A stretch of DNA of 64,000 nucleotides from Streptomyces thinghirensis. GTDB taxonomy: Bacteria > Actinomycetota > Actinomycetia > Streptomycetales > Streptomycetaceae. Below are positions 19,523 through 28,743 of the stretch, piece by piece. Positions within the stretch are counted from its first letter, which is position 1; every line of letters begins with the position of its first letter. Where the stretch lies: positions 62,001 through 126,000 of the forward strand of contig JAKFGP010000008.1 in assembly GCA_021502835.1 (NCBI GenBank), given 5' to 3'. The notes beneath the pieces were generated by a model that was not told the origin of the DNA, made no database searches, and was given only the letters and a program-made list of their open reading frames with translations. Both the position numbers and the translations under genes were made by a program.

Positions 19523-20260
19523 CGCGGTGGCTCCACTCCGGGAAGCCCCGCGGCCGGCCCGGCGGACGGCTCCGTGGGCGGCTCCAGCTTCACGCCGACA
19601 CCGCGCAGGGTGTGCAGGTAGCGCGGCCGGGCGCGCGGTCTCGCCGAGCTTGCGCCGCAGCCAGGACAGATGGACGTCGATGGTCTGGTCGTCGCCGTAG
19701 GACTGCTGCCAGACCTCGGCGAGCAGTTCCTTGCGGGGGACGACGACTCCCGGCCGGCCGGCCAGGAAGGCGAGCAGGTCGAACTCGCGGCGGGTCAGGT
19801 CGAGCCGGGCGCCGTCCAGTTCGGCCTGGCGGCGCAGCGGGTCGACGGTGAGGCCGCCGACCCGGATGACGGTCGACGGGGCCGCCTCCGCGGGGCCGGT
19901 CCGGGCGCGGCGCAGTACGGCCGCCATCCGGGCCGACAGGTGCTCGACGGAGAACGGCTTGGTGAGGTAGTCGTCCGCGCCCGCGTTCAACAGCCGTACG
20001 ACCTCCGCCTCGTCGTCCCGGGCGGTGGCGACGATCACCGGTACGTCGGTGATGCCGCGCAGCATCTTCAGCGCCTCGGAGCCGTCCAGGTCGGGCAGGC
20101 CGAGGTCGAGGATCACCACGTCGAAACGGAAATGGGCGACCTCGCGCAGCGCCTCCAGTGCCGTACCGACGCTGCGCACGGTGTGCGAGGCGTCGGTCAG
20201 ATGCCGGATGAGCGCCGAGCGTACGAACTGGTCGTCCTCGACCACGAGCACACTTGCCAT
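19519..20260 (-). CDS. OmpR-family response regulator
   Basis: DNA-binding regulator partnered with the overlapping kinase. Receiver domain MASVLVVEDDQFVRS has the phosphorylatable Asp in VVILDLGLPDLDG and the Lys in DDYLTKPFS. A C-terminal winged helix (LTRREFDLLAFLAGRPG, QTIDVHLSWLRRKLGE, RGVGVKLEPP) follows. About 246 residues. One indel near 19625. The intergenic region between 20260 and the divergent gene at 20402 is the likely promoter. Confidence 0.92.
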
Positions 20261-20401
20261 GGGCGGCACCGTACGCCATGCGGACCAACCCGGCGCGGGC
20301 CTGTGGACAACTCCCGCCCGCCCCGGCTCCGCCCTCGTTCCGCCGTCGTTCCGTCTCCGTTCGGGCGACACGCGTGTGGCCCGTGAGGCAGTATGGCCGC
20401 G

Positions 20402-20962
20402 ATGCGCAGAGGACTCGTACACGTACTCGCCTGGCTGCTCGCCACCGGCGCGGCGGTCACGCTGTCCTGGTGGGGCGTCCACACGGTGATGGCGGGCACG
20501 GCCTACGACCGCCCCCGGGCCCTGCCCATCACGGCGGCCGACGCCTCCGTGCGGGAGGCGCGGGAGTCGGAGGACGCCGGAGGTTCTGGGTCGTTGGCCT
20601 CGTCGACCAGGCGGCCGTCGCCGTCGGGCAGCCCCTCGCCGGAGCCGAGCGGGACCCCCGACGAGCCGTCCCCCACTCCGTCGCGGACCGCGCCGTCCGC
20701 CTCCGCCGAGCCTCCGGCGAGTCCCTCGCCGACCACGTCCGGCCGGGTCAGGATTACGACACCGACGGCGGCCGGGCGGTCTTCGACCTCGGTACGTCGT
20801 CCGCGTCCCTGGTGTCGGCGACGCCGGGCGCGGGCTGGTCGATGCAGGTGTGGAAGACGGAGTCGTGGATCCGGGTGGAGTTCACCCTCGGGCGCGGACC
20901 GGGTGTCGGTGTTCTGCACCTGGCACGACGGGCCGCCGCGGGTGGAGATCGGCAGCTACTGA
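20402..20962 (+). CDS. Secreted or membrane-anchored Ser/Pro-rich protein
   Basis: About 187 residues starting MRRGLVHVLAWLLATGAAVT, an N-terminal membrane anchor or signal peptide (residues ~5-25). A long low-complexity Pro/Ser/Glu linker (about 55-115, repeated PSP and SPS) leads to a compact C-terminal domain with conserved Trp residues (GWSMQVWKTESWIRVEF, FCTWHDGPPRVEIGSY). No domain recognised. Two indels near 20745 and 20900. Its stop is 1 nt from the convergent spermidine-synthase-like gene, so there is no room for a terminator between them. Confidence 0.75.
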   Translation: MRRGLVHVLAWLLATGAAVTLSWWGVHTVMAGTAYDRPRALPITAADASVREARESEDAGGSGSLASSTRRPSPSGSPSPEPSGTPDEPSPTPSRTAPSASAEPPASPSPTTSGRVRITTPTAAGRSSTSVRRPRPWCRRRRARAGRCRCGRRSRGSGWSSPSGADRVSVFCTWHDGPPRVEIGSY

Positions 20963-20963
20963 G

Positions 20964-21840
20964 TCACTTGAAGACGGACGGGGGCGGCGCCGGGAGGCCA
21001 CCGCCGCCGCGTCCGTCACGGGCACCGCGCCGCCGGTGAAGTCGGTCAGCGCGCGGCCGTGCTCCACGCGCGCGGGGTGCGGGTCGGAGGCGGCGCGGCG
21101 GGTGAGTTCGGCGACCGGCAGCGGGTGGTCGGAGGCGACGAGGACCGCGTTGCCGAAGCGTTTGCCGCGCAGTACGGCCGGGTCGGCGACGAGGGCGAGC
21201 TCCGGGAAGCGGTCGGCGGCGGTGGCGATCTGGCCGCGCAGATGGGCGAGCGGCGGACCGTCGGCGAGGTTGGCGGCGTAGACCCCGCCGGGCGCGAGCG
21301 CGCGCCGGACCTCGTCCAGGAACTCGGTGGACGTCAGATGGGCGGGGGTACGGGCCCCGCTGAAGACGTCCGCGACGACCAGCTGTGCCCAGCCGTCGGG
21401 CACCTTGGTCAGCCCGGCGCGGGCGTCGGCGGAGCGCACCCGGATCCGCGCGCCGGGGTCCAGGGAAGCTCCCGGCGGACCAGCTGGACGAGGCCGGCGT
21501 CCTTCTCGACGACCTGCTGGGTGGAGCGGGGGCGGGTGGCGGCGACGTAGCGGGCGAGGGGTGAGGGCGCCACCGCCGAGGTGCACGGCCTGCACGGGCT
21601 TGCCCGGCGGAACGGCCAGGTCGATGACGTGCCGAGGCGGCGCTGGTACTCGAAGGACAGGTACGCCGGGTCGTCGAGGTCGACGTGCGACTGCAGGGCA
21701 CCGTCGATCAGCAGCGTCCAGGCCCGGCTCCGCTCCCGGTCCGGGATCAGCTCGGCGAGCCCGCCGTCGACGTTCTCGGCGACGGCTTCGGCGGCGACGC
21801 GCCGCGCGGCGGGCGTTCCTGGACTTTCCCATCGGCCCAT
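20964..21840 (-). CDS. Spermidine-synthase-like SAM-fold protein
   Basis: Rossmann-fold protein of ~290 residues starting MGRWESPGTPAARRV. Shows the polyamine-synthase pattern: YLSFEYQRRL, a glycine-rich nucleotide loop VQAVHLGGGALTLARY, an acidic motif EKDAGLV, and DVFSGARTPAHLTSTEFL. The genuine polyamine-binding residues cannot be confirmed. Many actinobacterial members are annotated as fused or spermidine synthase-like methyltransferases of unknown substrate. Indels near 21635, 21570 and 21470. The C-terminus is basic and Ser-rich (PPPSVFK). Confidence 0.75.
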
Positions 21841-21893
21841 TATCGGCGCACCGGGGCAACGCCGTACGGCTGGTCCGGACACCTCGGCTGCGG

Positions 21894-21957
21894 CTGTCCG
21901 CGGCCTCGATCAGCCGGGCGTCTCAGCTGCAGCTGTCCGCGGCCTCGATCAGCCGGG
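21894..21957. repeat. 25-bp direct repeat at the 3' end of the following gene
   Basis: ctgtccgcggcctcgatcag and 5 further bases recur with a 39-bp period (21894-21918 and 21933-21957). The right copy encodes the end of the minus-strand hypothetical protein; the left copy lies just past its stop. Confidence 0.8.
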
Positions 21958-22322
21958 CCGCCTCGCCCAGCGCGGCCCGCAGTACCGCGGGGTCGGTCGC
22001 CAGGTCCGCCTCGCCGGGCGGCAGCAGCCAGTCGGAGCCCTCCACGGGCGGCTCGGGGGCCAGGTCGAGGCTGAGTCCGCGGCCGTCCGTCTCCGTGCAG
22101 GTGCTTCCGGGCACGTCCCAGGCGGCGGCCGTGCCCGGGGGGTACCAGGAACCCCAGGGTGTCGCAGCCGTCGTCGTGGATCACGGGGCCGACCCCGTCA
22201 CCGGCGCCCCTTCTGAGGATGTCCACCGCCTCCAGGCCCTGTCGGGTCGGCACGGTGACGACGTCGCAGGCGTCGCAGGGGGGGATCGCTGATCCGTCTG
22301 GTATCCATCCGGCCTCCACCAC
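21923..22322 (-). CDS. Conserved hypothetical protein, acidic
   Basis: About 133 residues from a GTG start (MVEAGWIPDGSAIPPCDACD). It contains a CDAC motif, TVPTRQGLEAVDIL and a C-terminal ALGEAARLIEAADSCS. It is acidic, has no membrane segments and no recognised domain. One indel near 22140. It lies just upstream of the spermidine-synthase-like gene on the same strand. The content (VGPVIHDDGCDTLGFLVPPG) resembles small Streptomyces proteins annotated as hypothetical or primase-polymerase-like, but I cannot assign it. Confidence 0.6.
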
Positions 22323-22605
22323 GGAACTCCTCCTTGGACGAGCGGGTCGGGGGGTCGGGAGCCTCCCGGTCCACAGGGTTCAACGCGTCGGACCGTCAAC
22401 GGCTACGGCACAAGTCAGCCGCAAAGGATGGCACTTCATGGCAGATCGTGGATGAGATATCCGGTTTGTAGCCAAACACCGCGTGGCCACTCCGTCACAG
22501 CCGGTACGTTCTTGCTCGCCGGAAACAGGGCTGACAAACGCAGAAATCCCTACAAATCATTCCTGTCCCGGCATGGTTCGTCGGTTCGCACGAGAGGACC
22601 CGGCC

Positions 22606-24093
22606 ATGGCGTCGTCAACGGTGACCTCCGCCCAGCCCGATCGGCCACCGCGCCGAACCTCGCCTTCCGGCGGTTGCGCGGAAGGCGCTCGCCGGCCGAG
22701 TTCGCGGCGGCGGTGCGCCGGGCCGCGCGTGAGATCGGCGAGCGGGTCAGCTGTGACGCGCGCTACATCGGCCGGGTCGAGGCGGGCGAGATCCGCTGCC
22801 CCAACTACGCGTACGAGCGGGTGTTCCACTGCACATGTTCCCCGGTCGCGCGCTCACCGACCTGGGGTTCGCGCCCCGCTCGTCGGTACCGGCGCCGGGC
22901 GCGCACCGCGGAGGACACGCCCCCGGCGTACACCGAGGGGTCTCCGCGCGCCCCAAGTGAGAAGCGGGGCGCGGGCGAGCCGTATGAGACGCGGGAACAT
23001 GCATGACCCGCACAACACGCAGTACCCGCAGAACAAGCAGCACCTGTACGACACGCACGACAACAACGAGGAGAGCGACGTGCTGCGTCGCGCATTCATG
23101 ACGAGCGGTGCCACGGTGGCCGCCGCCTCGCTGGGGCCCCTGGGGCCCGCTCTCGACGCCGCGGCGGCTCAGCGCCCCGTGCGCCGGGCAGGGGCGGGCG
23201 ACGCGGGCGCCCTCGAAGAAGCCGTCCGCCGGATCCGGCTGCTCGACGACCGGCACGGCGCCGACGGTCTCTACCGGCGCGCGGCGGCCCCGCTGCGTAC
23301 CGCGTACGCGCTGCTGGACGCCGGCGCGACCCGGCAGGCGACGGCGGACCGGCTCTACTCGGGCGCCGGGGAACTGGCGATCTCCGTGGGCTGGCTGGCG
23401 CACGACTCCGGGCGCTTCGACGACGCGCGCTCCCACTACGCCGAGGCACTCGCCACGTCCTCGGATGACCGGCGACGCGGGCCTGGAGGCGCACGCCTTC
23501 TGCAACATGGCGTTCCTGGCCCGCGACGCCGGGCGCCCGCGCGAGGCGGTACGGGCGGCCCAGGCCGCGCAGCGTGCCGCCCGCCCCCTGGGGTCGGCCC
23601 GGCTGGATGTCCCTGCTCGCGCTGCGCGAGGCGGGCGGATGGGCGGGGCTGGCCGACCGCGTCGGCTGCGAGCAGGCGCTGGCCCGCGCGCAGGCCTTCT
23701 TCGGGCGCGGCCCCTCGGACGCCGACCCCGAGTGGATGAGCTTCTACGGCGCGGCCGAGCTGGAAGGGCTGGAGGCCCAGTGCTGGTCCACCCTGGGCGA
23801 CTGGCCCCGGGCGGCCCGGCACGCGCGCCGGGCGGCCGAACTGCAGGACCCGCACTTCACCCGGAACCTCGCGCTGTACCCGGCGGAACTGGCGGACGAC
23901 CTGGCGCGCGGCGGCCGGCCCGACGAGGCGGCGGGGGCGGGCATGCGGGTTCTGGACCTGCTGGGCGAGGTCCAGTCGTCACGCGTCCACACGATGCTGT
24001 CCGCGACGGCGCGGGTGCTTCTCCCGCACCGGCGGGCATCGGACGTCTCGGCCTTCCTGGGACCGCCACGCGGCGCTGCCGCGCACGGCGTGA
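22606..24093 (+). CDS. HTH/TPR-type regulator (NsdA-like), read through frameshifts
   Basis: An N-terminal Cro/C1-type HTH-like segment (FRRLRGRRSPAEFAAAVR, YIGRVEAGEIRCPNYAYERV) is followed by a linker (PHNTQYPQNK), then SDVLRRAFMTSGATVAAASL and helical TPR-like repeats (GDAGALEEAVRRIRLLDD; ARSHYAEALATS; AFLDRHAALPR). This order is typical of Streptomyces NsdA-like regulators, where the twin-Arg-like RR segment mid-protein is a family trait rather than an export signal. Indels near 22660, 22835, 22990, 23470, 23600 and 24055; the break near 22985-23005 could alternatively mean two coupled genes (HTH protein ending at 23006, TPR protein from ~23000). Target genes unknown. Confidence 0.65.
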
Positions 24094-24134
24094 ACCGGGT
24101 GGGTGCGCTGCCCGGCGTCGCGGGGCGCCGCTGC

Positions 24135-24206
24135 GCCCACCCGTGCCGCCCCTGGGGGTACCTCCCAGGCCGTTCAGGCACTGGGGGAGGCACGACTGCC
24201 CGCAGC
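24135..24206. repeat. Dispersed 72-bp hairpin repeat, copy 1
   Basis: Nearly identical to 51456-51526 (one base missing there). Starts gcccacccgtgccgcccctg and ends gaggcacgactgcccgcagc. The internal arms cgtgccgcccc and ggggaggcacg can pair over 10 of 11 positions. It lies between convergent genes, so it may act as a terminator. Confidence 0.85.
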
Positions 24207-24238
24207 TGGGACAGCCCGCGGCCACGCTCACGGCACCG

Positions 24239-24834
24239 TCAGCCCGCCAGATGCCCCAGGTCGTTCCAGCTCTCCACCGCCGGTTCCCCGTACGCCCACC
24301 CCAGCACCGACAGCGACGTCGGATTCAGCCGTATCCGTGCCGCGAAGTCCAGCGGCAGCCCCAGCCACCGCGCCCCGATCGACCGGAGAATGTGCCCGTG
24401 GGCGAAGACGAGCACGTCGCGGTCCGCCTCACGCGCCCACGCGACGACCTCGTCCGCGCGCGCGGTGACGTCCGCCAGGCTCTCCCCTCGGGCACGCCGT
24501 CCCGCCAGATCAGCCAGCCGGGCCGGACGGCCTGGATCTCGTCCGGCGTCATGCCCTCGTACGCCCCGTAGTCCCACTCCATCAGCGTGTCCCAGGCCCG
24601 GGCCCGCTCACCGAAGCCGGCCAGCTCGCAGGTCTCGCGCGCGCGGGACAGCGGGCTGGTGCGCACCTCGACGCCGGGCAGCCCCTCCAGCGGCGCCCGG
24701 TGCAGCCGCTCGCCGAGCAGCTTGGCGCCGCGCCTGCCCTCCTCCAGGAGCGGCACGTCGGTCCTGCCGGTGTGTCTGCCGGACAGCGACCACTCCGTCT
24801 GTCCGTGCCGGGCCAGCAGGATGCGCGGTGCCAT
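24239..24834 (-). CDS. Histidine phosphatase superfamily protein
   Basis: Phosphoglycerate-mutase-like phosphatase of ~198 residues. The catalytic RHG motif is at the start ([19 protein letters not shown]), followed by [21 protein letters not shown] and the second catalytic His in [18 protein letters not shown]. Members act on small phosphate esters; the substrate is not predictable. One indel near 24490. It is divergent from the PAP2 gene (151 nt) and convergent with the HTH/TPR gene across the dispersed repeat. Confidence 0.88.
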
Positions 24835-24984
24835 GAAGGGGCCTTTCCGGGAGAAATGTCTGAGGGGACCACCCCATCATCGCGCACGCCGCGCGCGGGC
24901 AACCCGGCGGGCGATCCCGGCGTCTATCAGGGCCGAGGGCGCCCAGTGAAGCGGGGCGCACCAAGGCCGTAGAGTGTCACGTCC

Positions 24985-25884
24985 GTGTCGGTCCAGGCGC
25001 GCGCGAGAACGAAGGGGAGGGCGATCGGATTGCCGCACACCGAGACACCGGGCACCGAGGCGGCCCCCAAGACTCGACTGCGCTGGTGGACCGAACTGCC
25101 GCTCATCCTCCTCGTCTACGCCTTCTACTCCGCGGGCCGGCTCAAGGTCCGGGGTGACGTCGCCGACGCCGTCGACCACGGCCTGGCCATCCTGCGCATG
25201 GAGAAGGTGCTGTTCCTCAACGCGGAGCACCCGCTCAACCGCCTTTTCACCCGCGAACCGTGGATCGGCATACCGGCCGACTTCTGGTACGCGTCGCTGC
25301 ACTACCTGGTCACCCCCGCACTCCTGATCTGGATCTTCCGCTCGCGCGCCGTGCGCTACCGGGCCGCCCGTACCTGGCTGATGACGTCCACCTTCATCGG
25401 TCTCATCGGCTTCACCCTGCTGCCGACCTGTCCGCCCCGGCTGCTGGACGCGAGCCACGGCTTCGTCGACACGATGGCGCAGTACAGCTCGTACGGCTGG
25501 TGGGGCGGCGAGGCGAGCGCGCCGCGCGGCCTGGGCGGGATGACCAACCAGTACGCGGCCATGCCGAGCCTGCACGTCGGCTGGGCACTGTGGTGCGGGG
25601 TGATGCTGTGGCGCTACGGCGGCACGCGCACGACGAAGGTGGCCGGCGTCGTCTATCCGCTGGTGACCACGATCGTGGTGATGGGCACCGCCAACCACTA
25701 CTTCCTCGACGCCGTCGCGGGTGCCGCGGTGATGGGCGCGGGACTGCTGCTGACGCCGTACGTGCTGCGGACGGCGGACCGGGGTGCGGACCCGGATCGC
25801 GGCCCGGTTCGCACCGGCCGCACCGGCCCCGGCCGACGCGGGTTCCACGATTGTCAGTGGTGGATGCCAGACTTCCGCGGGTGA
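24985..25884 (+). CDS. PAP2-type membrane phosphatase/phosphotransferase
   Basis: Integral membrane protein of ~299 residues from a GTG start (MSVQARARTKGRAIG), with about six helices (ELPLILLVYAFYSAGRL, YLVTPALLIWIFRSR, TWLMTSTFIGLIGFTLLPT, LHVGWALWCGVMLW, VVYPLVTTIVVMG). The PAP2 signatures are PSLHVGWALW (catalytic SxH) and ANHYFLDAVAG (H-x3-D). This is the inositol-phosphotransferase-like (Aur1/Ipt1) subgroup. No frameshift seen. Its TGA overlaps the GTG of the nuclease gene by 4 bp (GTGA), suggesting coupled translation with the cassette that follows. Confidence 0.85.
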   Translation: MSVQARARTKGRAIGLPHTETPGTEAAPKTRLRWWTELPLILLVYAFYSAGRLKVRGDVADAVDHGLAILRMEKVLFLNAEHPLNRLFTREPWIGIPADFWYASLHYLVTPALLIWIFRSRAVRYRAARTWLMTSTFIGLIGFTLLPTCPPRLLDASHGFVDTMAQYSSYGWWGGEASAPRGLGGMTNQYAAMPSLHVGWALWCGVMLWRYGGTRTTKVAGVVYPLVTTIVVMGTANHYFLDAVAGAAVMGAGLLLTPYVLRTADRGADPDRGPVRTGRTGPGRRGFHDCQWWMPDFRG

Positions 25885-27125
25885 GCGATTCCCACGGCAG
25901 CGCGAGCAGCGGTTCGGACCAGGAGCCGAGCCGGACCCCTCCCCAGCGGACGCGGGGGACGAGACTCCGGCACCGGCTCGCTGAGCTGCGCGGTCCCGAC
26001 GTACCGGCCAAGGCGCTGGACGCGCGGGCCCTGGCCGCCCTCGCCGCCAACCCCGGGTGCCGCCGGCGCGCGATCCTCGACGGTGCCGGAGTGGACAAGG
26101 CCTCGCTCGCGAGCGCGCTGGGTTCGCCGACGGTCTTCGGGCAGTCGCAGTTCGCGTTCATGCGGGGCAACGCCTTCGAGGCGCGGGTCAAGGCGGACGG
26201 CGGCGCCGAGCTGCTGCGGCTCGTGCACGAGAAGCTGGACCGGGGCGCCGAACCGCCCGCCGGCGCGCAGGTGCCCGACCTGTCCGCGACCGGCCCCGAG
26301 GGCCGCGCGGCGCGGACGGCACTGGCCCTGCGGGAGGCCACCGGCACGCCCGGGACCTGGACGCTGCTCGACCACCCGATGCTCGCCCTCGACGTCGCCG
26401 GTTCCCCCGCCTTCCTGGAGCCGGACGCCGTGGTGGTGCACCCGGACGGCAGCTGGACGGTCGTCGAGATCAAGTCCTTCCCCATGCTGGACGGCTCCGC
26501 CGACCCGGCGAAGGTCGGCGCCGCCGCGGCGGCAGGCCGCGGTGTACGTGCTGGCCCTGGAGCGGGTCGCCGCCCGGCTGGACCCCGCCCCGCGTGTGCG
26601 CCACCGCGTGCTCCTGGTCTGTCCCAAGGACTTCTCCAACCTGCCCACCGCCTCCGCCGTCGACGTGCGCAAGCAGCGCGCGGTCACCGACCGCCAGCTG
26701 GCCCGGCTGACCCGCGTCGAGGACATCGCCGACGCGCTCCCCGAAGGCGTCTGCTTCTCCCCCGAGCTACCGGCCGAGGAGCTGACGGCCGCGGTCGAGG
26801 CGGTCCCGGCGACGTACGCGCCCGAGTGCCTGTCCGCCTGTGAGCTGGCCTTCCACTGCCGCGCCCGGTCCCGCGAGGCCGGCGCGGTGACCTCGCTGGG
26901 CCGCCCGGTCCGAGCCGAGCTCGGCGGCCTGTCGACGGTGGAGGAGGTGCTGGCCGCGGCCCAGCGGGGAGACCGGCGATCCCGACGACCCGGCGGTGGC
27001 CGCCCTGCGCAGGGCGGCACGGCTGCGCGCGGAGGCGCTCGCGACGGCCGGCATCGGGGGCCGACGGGAGCGGGCTCCATGGGACCGGCGGGGTCGGCGG
27101 GAGCGGGGTGGCCGGGTGTCACTGA
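25881..27125 (+). CDS. Cas4/RecB-like PD-(D/E)XK nuclease with predicted 4Fe-4S cluster
   Basis: About 410 residues. An N-terminal Cys in LAANPGCRRRAILDGAG and a G-N-A-F-E motif (FMRGNAFEARV) precede the nuclease core: EPDAVVVH (motif II Asp), VVEIKSFP (motif III E-x-K) and QAAVYVLALE (motif IV Q-x3-Y). The C-terminus has C-x3-C-x5-C (ECLSACELAFHCRARS), which with the N-terminal Cys matches the Fe-S arrangement of Cas4, AddB and Dna2. Indels near 26535 and 26975. It overlaps the PAP2 stop (GTGA) and the start of the next gene. Likely a 5'-3' or structure-specific DNA nuclease working with the helicase two genes downstream; the substrate is unproven. Confidence 0.8.
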
Positions 27126-28743
27126 TCACGACGCTCGCCCGCCTGGAGGCCGTGCGCACCGGACACGCCCAGCCCGCCGCCACCGTCCGGCACCGGCACC
27201 TGTCCGACCGTCCGCTGGTCTTCGTACCGCTGATCACCGCGGGTGAGGCCGGTGCTCCGCTGGGCGCCCTGGTCGGCACCGACCGGGACGCGCCGCACCT
27301 GCTGGTCGTGCCGCAGCCCCGCGACCGCGACCTGCGCTTCGCGTTCCTGGCCGAGCTGGCCGGCATCGTGCTGCCGTACGTCGAGGCGTACGCCGACAGC
27401 GTCGAGGCCGCCGAGCGCACCGAGACCGACCCGGAGACGGGCAGGCGGGTCAAGGTCGAGGTCGACCTGTGCGCGGACGCGGCGCAGCTGATCGTGCCGA
27501 GCCGGGCCGGTATCGACTTCGTACGGCTGCTTGGCCGGTCGATGCGCTTCCGGCGCACGGCGGAGGAGGACCCGGAGACACCGCACCCCGCGCCGCCGAG
27601 GGTGCCGCTGCTCGGCCGGTGGCTGACCCACTACGGCGAGCGGGCCCGGGTCCCCGGCTCCTCCCTCCTCCTCGCCATGACCGACCTGCTGGGCCGGCAC
27701 TGGGCGACCGGGCAGTCCACGCTGGAGGACCAGCACCTGGGGGCGCTGCTGGCCTGGATCGCCCCGGAGGCCGACGGCGAGGGGCTGACCGGCGCACAGG
27801 CCGCCCGGCGGGCCGAACTGGCACGCGACGCCGACGGCCAGCTGCTGTGCCCGCCCGCGGGCCCGGCCACCGACCCGGCCTTCGACAACAAGCTGCTCGC
27901 GCCCGCGATCGAGCGCTACGACCGCGCCCGCACCGCGCTCGCCGCCGCGGAGGACGGCCTGGAGGCCGACGAACGGCTCGGCGCGCTCACCGCCGCCGAG
28001 CGGGAGATCCGCACCCTGGTCGAGAGCCGTACGCGGCCCACCTGGGACACGGTGTGGCGGGGCCTGGACCTGCTGCGGGAGCTGCCCGCCGGGGCGCATG
28101 TCGAGGACCGCTGGACCCGCGACCGCTGGTCGTTCACGTCCCACCGCGACCGCATCCTGTCCGGCGAGCCCCCGCAGCCGCGCCGGGACGACGCGGTGAC
28201 CGCGGCGAACAAGCTCGCCACGCGCGAGCGGGAACAGGCCCGGCTGGAGGCCCAGGAGGCGCTGGACGATCCGCTGGTGACGGCCGGGCGGCGACTGGCC
28301 GGCGAGGCGTTCGCCGGGGAGGTCACCGACGTCGTCATGGCGTACAGCGAGAGCAAGCGGCCCAGTCCGCGCCCGCTGGTCACCATCCGCACGGACGACC
28401 GCCCGCACCTGGGTGAGCGCGTGAAGGTCTACCGGTCGCTGGGCGGCAAGCCGCAGGCGGCGGAGTACGTCGGACCGGCCGGTGCGGACGGTGCCGAGGG
28501 CGGGGGCGGTGGCGGACTGGTCCTGCGGATCGTCGACAAGATGGGCCGCGGCAAGGAGCCCGAGGCCGGGTCGGTTCCCGAGAAGGGCGACCTGGTCTGC
28601 TTCACCCTCTTCGAACACGAGCAGCGGGGCGGGGCGAAGCTGCCCGACCCGGACCAGACCCCGTGGACGCACGGCGGACCCCCGGCGAGACGGCCGCCGT
28701 ACCGGAGGCCGCCGACGCCCGGACGGAGGAGGACATCCTGTGA
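27116..28743 (+). CDS. Unknown protein linking nuclease and helicase genes
   Basis: About 542 residues from GTG (MSLITTLARLEAVRTGHAQP), ending RTEEDIL at a TGA that overlaps the helicase GTG. The N-terminal part has alternating beta segments (PLVFVPLITAG, HLLVVPQPRD). The middle is helical and charged (ERYDRARTALAAAEDG; ANKLATREREQARLEAQEAL). The C-terminus (PLVTIRTDDRPHLGERVKVY, RIVDKMGRGKEPEAG, EKGDLVCFTLFEH) looks like a beta-barrel of the kind found in the stalk or 1B domain of UPF1/Dna2 helicases. That structural reading is inference. One indel near 28680. No catalytic motif seen, so it may be a scaffold subunit. Confidence 0.7.

Noticed and set aside
25881..27125. Cas4 of a CRISPR-Cas system
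   Set aside because: There is no cas1/cas2 or repeat array anywhere in the window; the neighbours are a linker protein and an SF1B helicase.
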